Below, piece after piece: positions 34,018 to 43,983 of a DNA stretch of 64,000 nucleotides. Both the position numbers and the translations under genes were made by a program. This stretch comes from Tilletiaria anomala UBC 951 (taxonomy: Eukaryota > Basidiomycota > Exobasidiomycetes > Georgefischeriales > Tilletiariaceae): assembly GCF_000711695.1 (NCBI RefSeq), contig NW_013547004.1, forward strand, positions 124,001 to 188,000, in the 5' to 3' direction. Each line of letters opens with the position of its first letter. Position 1 is the first letter of the stretch. The notes beneath the pieces were generated by a model. That model was not told the DNA's origin. It made no database searches and was given only the letters and a program-made list of their open reading frames with translations.

Positions 34018-34902
34018 ATGGCAACCGCAACATCTGCACCACCTGCCGCTCAAACCGCGCCCATCAAGAGCGTCCAGGACAACAGCGAGGCAATCCAGAA
34101 GATCCTCTCCGTCCCTCTGGTTGCGGATTCTCTCAAGTATGCACACTCCACGATTGAGGCGCACCCGCTCATCTCTCAAACCTACCACGCTGGCGAGAAC
34201 ATCCTCAACTCATCGCTGAAGGCCGCTGCGCCGATTACGACTCGCTTCCAGGGCCAGCTCTCGTACGTTGACCACCTCGCGCTCCAGACCCTGCAGTTCG
34301 CGGAGTCCAAATGGGCGTACCCCTTCCACGCCACTTCTGCTGAGCTCTACGACGCAGCAAAGGTGCCGGCCGAACAGGCTCGCTCGATTCTCAAACCCTA
34401 CACTGAGGCTCTCGAGAAGGCTTACGGGTCCCATGTCCGCCCAGTGTACGACAATGCGTCGAAGCAGTTCGAGGAGCTCAAGAGCCACAACGCCTATGTC
34501 AAGCGTGCGGTCCATAGCATCTCTGCGTTGCAGGCTAACCTGCAAAAGACGGTCGACGGTCTGAGCGCCCGCGGCAAGGAGAATGGCGAGAACGCCAAGA
34601 AGGAGGCGCAGAACATCACGAATGCTATCTTCGGCGAGCTCGACCGCGTACGCGGCTTCGCACTGGCCCTGCCCGCAGAGAGCCGAAAGCGCTTCAGCCC
34701 AGTCCTCGAGACATTCTCAGATGCGTACGAGACACTGAGCAAGGAAGCCAAGAACTCTGAGCTGCCGCCCGCCCAGCGCTTCCAGAACGTGCTCAAGTAC
34801 GTCCGCGAGCAGAGTCTGCCTGCCTTGCAGAAGGCCATCGTCCACCCTGACGAGCAGCAGCCAGTAAAGGCCGCCACGGCCACGATCAACGGCTCCAAGT
34901 AA
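34018..34902 (+). CDS. Perilipin-like lipid-droplet protein
   Basis: Intronless, 294 residues. Perilipins coat lipid droplets through amphipathic 11-mer helices and control access of lipases. Seen: an N-terminal PAT-like start (VPLVADSLKYAHSTIEAHPL, about residues 31-50), then a long run of amphipathic helical repeats (SYVDHLALQTLQFAESKWAY; AELYDAAKVPAEQARSIL; EALEKAYGSHVRPVYDNA) and a C-terminal helical part ending TATINGSK. No signal peptide or membrane segment. It resembles the fungal CAP20/MPL1/LDP1 group. The start is the ATG at 34018 (cacgATGgca), giving MATATSAPPAAQ; upstream in-frame codons lack an ATG. A pyrimidine-rich leader precedes it, as in highly expressed fungal genes. Highly biased codon use suggests strong expression (inference). 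The main alternative is another apolipoprotein-like helical protein. Confidence 0.7.
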   Translation: MATATSAPPAAQTAPIKSVQDNSEAIQKILSVPLVADSLKYAHSTIEAHPLISQTYHAGENILNSSLKAAAPITTRFQGQLSYVDHLALQTLQFAESKWAYPFHATSAELYDAAKVPAEQARSILKPYTEALEKAYGSHVRPVYDNASKQFEELKSHNAYVKRAVHSISALQANLQKTVDGLSARGKENGENAKKEAQNITNAIFGELDRVRGFALALPAESRKRFSPVLETFSDAYETLSKEAKNSELPPAQRFQNVLKYVREQSLPALQKAIVHPDEQQPVKAATATINGSK

Positions 34903-35749
34903 GCGGCTTTCTGCTCAACTCTTCACTCCACTTCACAACCTCGCATTGCATCGATACCACCGACCTGTCCTCCTATCATTCCACCCGCTCCTGCTTCTCT
35001 CACAGCCGACGGTCACAACTTTCCCCCTGGGGCCAACGACCGTTACATAGACGTGCAAGAATCAAACATCTCAGCACGCAACTGTTTCCTTTCCTTCCCT
35101 TGCGGCTGCATTCGTAACTAGAATTTTCGACATCGTCGCCGCAGACGTTTTTCGCGCAACTCTTTTGTTTGTCATTTCTGTTTCTCCACCGTGCTTGCAT
35201 GGCCTTGTGACGAATGCAACGTAGCATGATGAACAGCATCAAAACATATTGCTATGGTTTTGGTTATTCGCGCGCACTTCATTCACGTTTGATCCGTGTT
35301 CGAGACCGGGAATAAGGTATAGCGAGATGTGGCACTTGGTGCTCTGGATAAGACTGGGAAGGAACAATCGAAAGGGGGGGGTGAAGAAAGAGAGAGGCGA
35401 GCCACGGTAACACGCGCGCACAGGCCAGCGCGAATACTCCGGTGTCTTCAACGGCCGCGCCCTGCCGCACTTGGAGGCTTGGGTGTAATAGTATGTCGCA
35501 CTGTCCCGCTTCCAACCTGACTTCGGCCAATCACTCCTGCGTCTTCAATCCGTTTAGTGCTTCGTTCTTCTATCCAAGCTTCACCCCCCGCCCACCTGTT
35601 TGGGTTGTCTTCTTAAGATCACTTCTCTGGCATCGCACCAATCCCCTGCGACCAAGAGAGATCCTTTCATCCGAAGCCGTGCTCGGTTGCAGCACCGACA
35701 TCAGCGCCTTTCCCTTACCCCTGGCTGCCTCGCGTAACCTTTGCCGGTC
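34903..35749. other. Intergenic, 0.85 kb
   Basis: Pyrimidine-rich 3' flank of the perilipin-like gene, then the promoter of the TLC gene. A run of eight G occurs near 35371. No gene seen. Confidence 0.5.
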
Positions 35750-37204
35750 ATGGCGCGCGAAGTCCTGTTCCCGCAACTGATTGAGGCGACGCGGCCATAC
35801 TGTATCAAATATGGTGTACCAACGATGGCGCCACACGTGCCCACGATCTTGCTCTCACTTTCCGCGTGGGTGACGATCCAGTTGGCGTCGTCGGCTCTGT
35901 CGCCTCTCATCTTCAAGCAGAGCTTCGCCAAGATGAACAGGCGCACACGCATTAACTGGGACATCCACGTCGTCTCGTTCGTGCATGCTAGCATCGTCAC
36001 GCCCGCTGCGGCGGCGATCTGGTGGAAGATCAGACAGCAGGGCGGCTTGGAGGCCAAGGTGCACCCGCTCGCGGCGAACAGGACATACGGGTACGACTAT
36101 GAGACGGGCCAGGTGTACGCCATTGCTTTGGGGTGAGTTGTGCGCGATCGCCAGACAGTAGCGATGCAGATGCAGAACACACAGAAATGGTCAAGTGCTC
36201 ACGTCTTTCGCAGCTACTTTATCTGGGACACTGTCATTTCGCTTCTGGTACGTTATCCTCTTGCCAAAGCGCTACTCTCCAAGCGCGGCCAGCATACTCA
36301 CTACCCCGCTGCTCTCTGACAGTACGAGGGCCCTGCATTCATCGCACATGGCGTCGTTTGCTTTATCGCCTTCGCGTTGGCTTACGTGAGTCATGACCAT
36401 GCTGTTCTGTGCAGCGTAGCGTTGCGGCATTCCGTCTAACCTGCTTGACATACGCCCGCCCGCACAGTCGCCCGTCTTCATGTACGATGGCCTTGGTTTC
36501 CTGATGTGGGAAGCTTCTACCCGTACGTGCTTTCGTACCAGCCGTTCACCAAGTGATCGGCGGTGTACTGAGCCGGAGCTGAATGCCGCGTGTGCTCGTG
36601 CTTCCCTGCAGCGTTCTTGAACATCCATTGGTTCTTGGACAAACTCAGCATGACTGGATCGCTGGCGCAGCTGATCAATGCAGTCTTCCTACTTGGCGCG
36701 TATGTCTCCGTGAGATTGGTGTTTGGAGTTTACAATGTGGGTGGTCGTCCTTTTGCATTCTTGCCTTTGTTCTTCCATTCGCCAGATATGACTACGCTGA
36801 CACTGTGCATCGTCTTTGGTATAGTCCTTTTCCTGGTTCAAGCTGGCCAACTTCCCCGATGTCCCCCAAAATCCGCCACTGCCGATGCACATTCGCGCTT
36901 TCTATTCGGTCGGAAATCTGACCTTGAACTCCCTCAACTTTATCTGGTTCCGAGCGGTAAGTAGCGTGCCTGCTTTTACAGTGCATTTCACAGGGACCAC
37001 CTCCTGATGTCCGTGTGGATTTTGCAATGGTCGGACGCCTCTCTATCCCAGATGATCCGTGCCGTGTTGAAGCGCTTCCAAACCAAGCCGCATGCGAAGG
37101 AGAAGCTCGACGCGCAGAAGATTGAGAAATTTGTTGTGCAGGGGAATGGGGACGAGGAGTTCGAGGAGGAGGCGGGAATCCGCAGGCGAACGACAAAGAA
37201 ATAG
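35750..37204 (+). CDS. TLC-domain (TRAM-LAG1-CLN8) membrane protein
   Basis: Seven exons: 35750-36132, 36214-36247, 36323-36385, 36468-36522, 36612-36736, 36825-36956, 37052-37204; 314 residues. TLC proteins are multi-span membrane proteins, in or near the ER, involved in lipid sensing or synthesis. Seen: two N-terminal hydrophobic segments (PTILLSLSAWVTIQLASSAL; VHASIVTPAAAAIWW), then GYDYETGQVYAIALGYFIWD, FIAHGVVCFIAFALAY with the conserved His, LGFLMWEAST, PFLNIHWFLDKL and SVRLVFGVYNSFSWF. The C-terminus is basic and acidic (RIRRRTTKK-like end, read GIRRRTTKK) and cytosolic. It lacks the HOX module and catalytic double His of ceramide synthase, so it is closer to TMEM56/TLCD4-type proteins. 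All introns are short (51-95 nt) and exon 2 is only 34 nt. Exact role unknown. Confidence 0.85.
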
Positions 37205-37687
37205 AGTAATTAAAGGATTGCGTCAACCTTTGCGCAATAATGAAATGGCACACACGAGGGATCGAACCCGCTTCTCGCAATGTTGTCCTGATGCGGCTCG
37301 TCCCTTGGTCAATGCCCATAAACAATGGACTGTCGGACGTCTCCATAGCGCCTGCGTACAGCCTTCAAAGTCTTGCTTGACGCAGGTGTTGATGGTGCTC
37401 GGCTTTACCTGCATCATGAAGCCGATATCACAGTTTTGCTGGTGGGAGCCGACCGCGTCCCGCTTGCGATAAGAGGGTCGAATTGTGGTGTCCTCCGAGT
37501 CATAGCGCGAGAGAGTGCACGCTTCTCAGTTGCACTTATCGGCCGTGGCACATTATCTCTCATATTTCGAGGCTAAAGCTTGGAAGCCCCCAACATCCCC
37601 TCTGCGTATTCAAGAAGCTTTGAATAAATACATCTCGTCCCTATCTGGTCATACCTGTCTAGCTTGGACAGTCAAGAGATCGTCACA
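37205..37687. other. Intergenic, 0.5 kb
   Basis: No gene seen. Minus strand 37258-37268 has a perfect tRNA B-box (GGTTCGATCCC), but no tRNA fold could be drawn around it. Confidence 0.5.
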
Positions 37688-39445
37688 ATGAACCTACGGC
37701 TTCTTCTAGCAGCGACGGCGACGAAGCGAGCATCCGCTTTCGGGGCGCGTCGTTCACTCGCAACCGCCGCCGGCTTTGCGAACGAGCCGACGTCTCCGTC
37801 CATCGTTACAGATAGTGTTCCAGGTCCAATCTCCAAGCAGCTTAGTGCTGAGATTGGAAAGTGGCAGGAGGACAGAGCTCATTGGTTTGCCGTCGACTAC
37901 GAGAAAAGCGCTGGCAATTGGATCGCTGATGCCGACGGCAACGTACTCCTCGATGTGTTCGCTCAAATTGGTGAGCTCCTCCATGGCCTCGGCGAGGATG
38001 TGTATGCACGCTAAATTGTGATCTTGCATACAGCCTCTATTGCTGTGGGGTACAACCACCCTGAGATTCTCAAGCTCGCCCGCAGTGTGAGTTGCCGTTC
38101 TAATCCTCCTGGAGGCAGGCAGCCTGATTGTATTCCCTACTGACGCTTTGATCCAAAGGATGAATTCATCACCGCAGCAATCAATCGACCGGCACTAGGC
38201 AATTTCCCGCCAGCAAAGTGGACCTCGTGGGTAGAATCTGGCCTCGGAAGCGTTCGTCCACAAGGCTTGCACAACATTTTCACTGCCATGTGCGGTTCCT
38301 GTGCGAATGAGAACGCATTCAAGGCTGCTTTCATGGCGTATACCGCCCGGCAACGGGGCTCCGATGCGGAGTTCACGCCAGAGGAGCTCAAGAGCTGTAT
38401 GAAGAACGAAGCGCCTGGCAGCCCTGACCTAGCGATTCTTTCTTTTACATCTGCGGTAAGTATCGCACTCGAGGCTCCTTCATTGCCCCAGCTTTTGTTA
38501 AACGCATCGCCTTGAACAGTTCCATGGCCGTCTCTTTGGCAGTCTGAGCTCAACACGGTCGAAAGAAATTCACAAGCTTGGAATTCCAGCCTTCAAAAAC
38601 TGGCCAGCTGTCCCGTGGCCAGCTGTCAAGTATCCCTTGTCCGAGTACTCACGTGAGAACAATGCCGCTGAGCAGCAGACGCTAGCGGAAGTAGAAGCGG
38701 TCATTGTTGATCGCAAGAAAAACGGCGGAGGAGAAATCGCCGCTGTTATCGTAGAGCCCATCGCGAGCGAGGGCGGTGATCAGCACGCTTCGAATACGTT
38801 CTTCAAGGGCCTGCGGGATATCACTGCGCGTCATGGTGTCTTCTTTATTGTGGATGAGGTCCAAACCGGCGTGGCTGCGACAGGAAAATTCTGGGCACAT
38901 GAGTACTGGGGGCTCGACAGCCCGCCCGACTTTGTGACGTTCAGCAAGAAGATGCAAGCAGCTGGATTTTACCATAAGCTCGAGACGCGACCCAACCTGC
39001 CATACCGAAGGTGTGTACACTCTGCTGAGCTGCAGCATTTCATGGAAGCTGACATTATGGTCCCGTTTGCAGCTTCGGAACCTGGCTCGGCCAGCCGACT
39101 GCAATCCTGCAAGCACGGGCGATCATCGATATCATCCGAGACGAGTCGCTGCTGTCCAATGTGCAGTCTGTAGGTGCACATATTTTCTCTTCCCTCTCGG
39201 CGCTGTCGGCAAAGTATCCGGCGCATATTCGGTCCCTCAGGGGAGAAGGAAAAGGAACCTTCATTGCCTTTGATGCGAAAGATGCCCCAACCAGAGACAT
39301 CTTGCTCGGCAAATTGAGGGCAAAGGGCGTAAATGTTGGCGGATGTGGCACCGCAGCTATCAGGCTCAGGCCCATGCTCGTGTTTCAGCAGCATCACGCG
39401 GATATCTTCTTGGGGAAGCTGGAGGAAGTCCTGAACGATATGTAA
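37688..39445 (+). CDS. 4-aminobutyrate (GABA) aminotransferase
   Basis: Exons 37688-37970, 38034-38086, 38159-38455, 38520-39010 and 39073-39445; 498 residues. This PLP enzyme moves the amino group of GABA to 2-oxoglutarate, feeding succinate semialdehyde to the GABA shunt. Seen: an Arg/Ala/Ser-rich start without acids (MNLRLLLAATATKRASAFGA), a likely mitochondrial presequence; QIASIAVGYNHPEILKLARS; MCGSCANENAFKAAF; FHGRLFGSLSSTRSKEIHKLG; EIAAVIVEPIASEGGDQHAS; FFIVDEVQTGVAATGKFW with the PLP-binding Asp; and FSKKMQAAGF, where a Lys forms the Schiff base. Length and motifs fit the animal/fungal GABA-T subgroup of class III aminotransferases. Yeast Uga1 is cytosolic, so mitochondrial location is an inference. 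Confidence 0.94.
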
Positions 39446-40201
39446 CTTGTTTATCATTGATTCAAGGGTGTCTCGATAGTACTGTTGGAGGCAACGGGTG
39501 CATTTGGTTGTAGATTCATTGTAGCCAGCGGGGGCATAAGCTCAAGTGCCCCGTTGTGGATCCCCTCGAAGGTCGGTTTCCATTGCACCTTCAACAGATA
39601 TTGACCACACTTGCTGGCCATTTGACGGCGTTCGTCGCAATTTAAAATGCGTAGAGAGTTCAAGGAGAAGAATCCGTGACGGAGCTCCATCATTGAAGGC
39701 CTGCAGTTTGAATCTTCTAGGCGCCGGCGCCCACCACGCCCCAGTGCAGCGATTTCTATCCTTACTGACCTGAGAGCCTGAGCCATGAAAAATGACGGGC
39801 CCATCCTTTATATAACTTGACGGGTGATTATGTAGCAGCGAAGAGGACTGTCAGTGTCAGAACATCAGCAAGGAGACTTGACTAATTCTGATGATATCCC
39901 TTTATCATTGCAAAGGAGATAAAAGACATCACGTGCCTCGGCTGCGGACGTAAGCGCTGACGCCATTAGTGCAGGCCGTGTCTTGATACCACAGTCGGCA
40001 CTCGCATCAAAGCTGCAAGCACGATCACCTCCGTTCGTCAACTGCTGCCTTCAGTTGTTAACGCGATATAATCTGACAAGCGCTTCAAAACGAAGAACAA
40101 ATGCACAATTCGCATTTCGCATTTCGCTGCTATCGATTGCATTGCCTCTCTTCGCAGCGCTATTACACACTGCCCACACCTCTGACAGCCGCGACTCTTA
40201 C
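39446..40201. other. Intergenic, 0.75 kb
   Basis: 3' flank of GABA transaminase and promoter of MsrA. A 116-codon minus-strand frame (39454-39804) has no support. Confidence 0.5.
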
Positions 40202-41079
40202 ATGTTCTCCCGACTCGCAGCGGCACTCCAAGGCTCGTCGCTAGCGCCTGTGAACATCCTCTCTCTGCCGACCGTACCAACAACGAGCATCGCTCAACAA
40301 GCCCAGGCATCGCTGTCGACAATGTCTTCCACATTGCCGCAGGTGGGAACCTTCGCTAATGGCTGCTACTGGGTACGGGCGGATTCGGGCCGCTACAGCA
40401 CCTTCGATCGTTGGATTTAACTGACCCCTTCGGTTACGATATGCATTGTTGCCGATCGCTCAGGGTACCGAGCATATCTTCAGAGAGCACTACAAGGGTA
40501 AGGGGCTAGTGGACGCAAAGGTCGGGTTCATCGGCGGGAAGGAAAGCAGCAAGAACCCGTCCTACGAGGAAGTCTGCACTGGGCGTACCGGGCACGCCGA
40601 GGCGTGCCAAGTTAAGTTCGACCCGAGCAAAGTCAGCTATGCAGAGCTCGTCGAGTTCTTCTACCGCACGCACGACCCGACTCAGATGAACCAACAAGGG
40701 AATGACCGTGGTACGCAGTACCGCTCGGCGCTGTTCCCGCACGATGTTGAACAGCTCGAGATTGCCAAGAAGGTCACACAGGAGGTACAAGAGAAGCACT
40801 TTACATCCAAAGGACAGAAAATCGTCACTCAGATTGACCAGCGGCCTGCAGATCATTTCTTCGAAGCGGATAAATATCACCAGGTGAGCAGGCTCAGCTC
40901 GAATCAATTCATGGTTGCTCAAGTCCGATTGCTCACCTTGCGAAATCTGTAGGAATACCTATACAAGCATCCTAACGGGTGAGACTCCATCTTCGTAAGC
41001 TTTCCAATGTGTTGGCGACTGACATGGTTTGTTTTACTTCTCCAGCTACCAATGCGCAAACCATAGGCTGTGGTGGTAG
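40202..41079 (+). CDS. Peptide-methionine (S)-S-oxide reductase MsrA
   Basis: Exons 40202-40372, 40464-40883, 40953-40978 and 41046-41079; 216 residues. MsrA reduces the S epimer of methionine sulfoxide in proteins, with thioredoxin as electron donor. Seen: GCYW|GTEHIFREHYKG across intron 1, with the catalytic Cys in the GC[FY]WG motif; VGFIGGKESSKNPSYEEVCT; GRTGHAEACQVKFDPSKVSY; HDPTQMNQQGNDRGTQYRSA; and the short last exon giving YQCANHRLWW, with a C-terminal Cys placed to resolve the disulfide. The first ~40 residues are Ser/Ala/Leu rich with one Arg, like a weak mitochondrial presequence. An internal ATG at 40322 (MSSTLPQVGTFANG) would give a cytosolic form. The gene faces ERG6, about 410 nt between stops. 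Confidence 0.94.
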
Positions 41080-41489
41080 GCTTTGATGTTATCGTAAGAC
41101 GGGGCACTCGCATTTCATGATTTTCTGGATTAGTGGTGCTAGACGCGACGCACGTCCTGGTGATGCCTGCTGCGCGCATGTCTTGGACTGGAGTACACAC
41201 GAAGTCCGAGCCTCCGACTGACTCTGAATACCGATTTCTTTTGGAAGCGTCGAAAAATGGAGCTCCAATGGAGTGAGGTTGCAATGCAATGCGATCGCCA
41301 AATTAAAAGAGGAAAAATGCATATTACATCCCAACAATCTGATTGCGCCTCCGCCGCTACGAAAGACTAGAAGCACCAGGAGGCAAAAATAATTCTGCTC
41401 GAAGCGTCACTGGCCCAGCTGCAAGAGCTTTAAGAGTCGGCAGAGGGCTCAGAACTTGCACCAGTTGTCCCCATCAGAGACCTGCTTTT
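41080..41489. other. Intergenic between convergent MsrA and ERG6
   Basis: Only 3' flanks are expected here. No gene seen. Confidence 0.5.
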
Positions 41490-42737
41490 TTACGACTGGC
41501 TTGGCTTCTGAGCAACAAAGTGCATCATTGGCGTGAAGAGCCCAGCCCTGCCACCAGCGACAAGCGCCTCCGCGGCGACCTTGAGGCTCTCTCCAACATC
41601 GTACGTGCCCTTGGGTGCGAGGCGGGCGAGCTCAAGCACGCGCACGGCGGTCTGCGTGGTGAAGGTTCCAAGTTTGGTCATGCGCCAGCATTGGAAGAGG
41701 TCCCACAGGGTCTGGCATTTGCGCAGGTCGCCCTCAAGCGGGTAGTACCATGCGATGGCATCGCCCATGTCGGCGAGATCTTGCTCCTCTTCAATCTTGA
41801 AGCCAACGCTGTTAAGCGCGGACCGCGCCTGCTTGATCGAGCGCATCTCTGCGATGCCATCGCCAAGCTCAATACCATGCGCGATGCGCTTGTGTTCTGG
41901 CACAGAGGCGTCCCACTTGTCAGTCATGCACCATTCGTAGAGGCCAAGCTGAAGAGGTGCATTTGCCGAGAACGCGAATAAATCATCAGTTCTGATCTTT
42001 GGTCAAAGCGGCCTCGAAGCGCCAAACAGAACTCACTCTTCCACCAGGCTTGAGCACCTTCAGGATTTCACCATAGACACCTTCCCAGGTAGGCGCGTGG
42101 CACGTCGCCTCGATCGCGTACACTGCATCAAAGCTGTTCTCGCCAAACTGCTCTGCGAGCTTCATAAAGTCGCCCTTGACGAATTCGCACTGCCCCTCGA
42201 GGCCAGCCTTCTTGGTGTACTTGCGCGCACGCAGGACCTGGTATTCGTTGTTGTTGATGCCGACAATGTTGACGCCTGCAAAACGGGCGATCTCGCGCGC
42301 CGGCCCGCCGACGCCGCATCCGACATCGAGAACGCGCATGCCACGCTTAAGACCCATGGTGTGCGCCAGGTAGTGTTCGTGGCGTGCGATGGCCTGGTAG
42401 AAGGCCTCGCCCGGGTAGTAGCGCGCAAAGTGAAAGTTCTGGCCCCAGCCGTACTCGTACAGGTCGGTGGCGCCATCGTAGTAGCCTGACAGGGGCATGG
42501 GGATACGGAAGGGTGTAATATGTGAGCAACAGATGCACTTGTGCAGGAAAGAAGGAAGAGAGCCGAGCGCTCACCATTGACCACGCTCGTGTACTCGGTC
42601 AGCCTGTTCTGAGTGTCAACTTCGCTATCGTTCTTGCTGTCCTTCTGCCAGAACTTGGTGTAGTTGGCAATCCCTTCGTTGTTGCGGACATCTCCGCTGC
42701 CATTGGGCTTGTTCGTGTCTGTTGCAACTGGAGCCAT
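41490..42737 (-). CDS. ERG6: Sterol 24-C-methyltransferase
   Basis: Exons (minus) 42737-42575, 42485-42037 and 41948-41490; 356 residues. Erg6 adds a methyl from S-adenosylmethionine to C24 of zymosterol, the fungal-specific step of ergosterol synthesis, at ER and lipid droplets. Seen: [15 protein letters not shown], the sterol-binding aromatic stretch [21 protein letters not shown] motif [19 protein letters not shown], then [27 protein letters not shown] and, across intron 2, [13 protein letters not shown], followed by [12 protein letters not shown]. Introns of 89 and 88 nt join in phase. The DnaJ gene is divergent from it, about 1.25 kb away. Confidence 0.96.
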
Positions 42738-43983
42738 GTTGAATGAGAAAGTTCGGAAGGATGTTGGGGTTGAAGAGGGAGAAGGAGAGACGGCGGGTGG
42801 CCAGCGGTGAGGAGGGAAGGATGAGCTAGCAGGGGGAGATGACTGCAGTGCGATGTCCTTTGGGGGGAAGTAAATACTACCACGTGTTTGACGTCGTGGA
42901 GATTGTGGTGTGGTGGTGGCTTAGAAAAAAGGATGCAATGAAGGACGACACGAATGCATATCTGGTCCCGTCAGCATGGATAGCTCCCAGCATCTGTCTG
43001 GGGTACTGGACGAAAGAGTTGAGTTACTAGGAGGAAATCTTCTGAAACCGCGCCACTCTGTTCTGCTGAGCGACGCGGTGGCACCAATAAAGTCAACCAA
43101 CCCTTCACGCTCCCAGGGCCAACAACAGACGAGAACTGTGCTGTGCTGCCCGGCAAAAGTGGAACGATAGAGAGAGCAGGAGGATGACAGCTTCGCAGGC
43201 AGCAGGGGTTGCCCCCGGAAACTTCGGTTCCAGCGGGATTTCGCCGCGGGCGCCCGGGGCGGAGGATTATTCTCACAGTTTGGGTCCCTTGATTTGGCAA
43301 ATACTGTCAATTCAAGGTCTAACCCTTGCCAACTGCACGAGGGATTCTGGGGAGTTAGATATGACACACCGAGTAAAACACGTATTCCAGGGATGAGAGG
43401 CAAGCTTTGCGCACATTCCTGCCCCCATGACTGAACTCTAGTCTGACTGCACGCGGGCACGCGCATGGCGAGAGTGGCGCGCCAACCGCCAGAAAGAGCG
43501 TCGCGCTGCCATTCACACGTTGCGCACATGTGTGAAATGATGTGAAATCGCGGGGAAAAGGAACCACCGAGCGCTGATGAGCTCAGCCATACTGCCGGCC
43601 GAGCTACTGAGGTCATCCCTGATGGGAGGTCCCTATTCAGACAACCGGGATGGATCTTGAAGGCCGGCCGTGTTTAGATTACAGGACGCTTAATTGCAAC
43701 ATCACGACCGAGTGCGCTCCTCTGACCGCAAATCTGCATGACAAGACGAGGGGCGGCGGAATAGATTGACAAAACGTACCCTCTGCCTGTCCAGGCGGGC
43801 AACCGCACCTGTTCCCGGGCGCATCCCAAGGTCGAGCGGCAATCACAATCATTCGCGGTACAAAGAAGGCCAAGTGGAGCGGGTTGAGTTGACCTGCATC
43901 ACTTGCCTTATCCGACCAGGCGCCCGCTTGCCTAGCGTGGCGTTGCATATGCCGACACGTACTCACTACCTCACCTAGCCGTG
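42738..43983. other. Intergenic, 1.25 kb, divergent promoter region
   Basis: Lies between the 5' ends of ERG6 (-) and the DnaJ gene (+). No gene supported; overlapping frames on both strands look random. Confidence 0.5.

Noticed and set aside
37240-37320. tRNA gene on the minus strand
   Set aside because: A perfect B-box (GGTTCGATCCC) is present, but the T-arm stem mispairs, no matching acceptor 5' strand or good A-box was found, and no anticodon arm folds. Running tRNAscan-SE would settle it.
42921-43616. 231-codon minus-strand frame in the ERG6/DnaJ divergent region
   Set aside because: Trp/Ser/Cys-rich irregular composition and overlapping frames on both strands suggest chance openness in GC-rich DNA.
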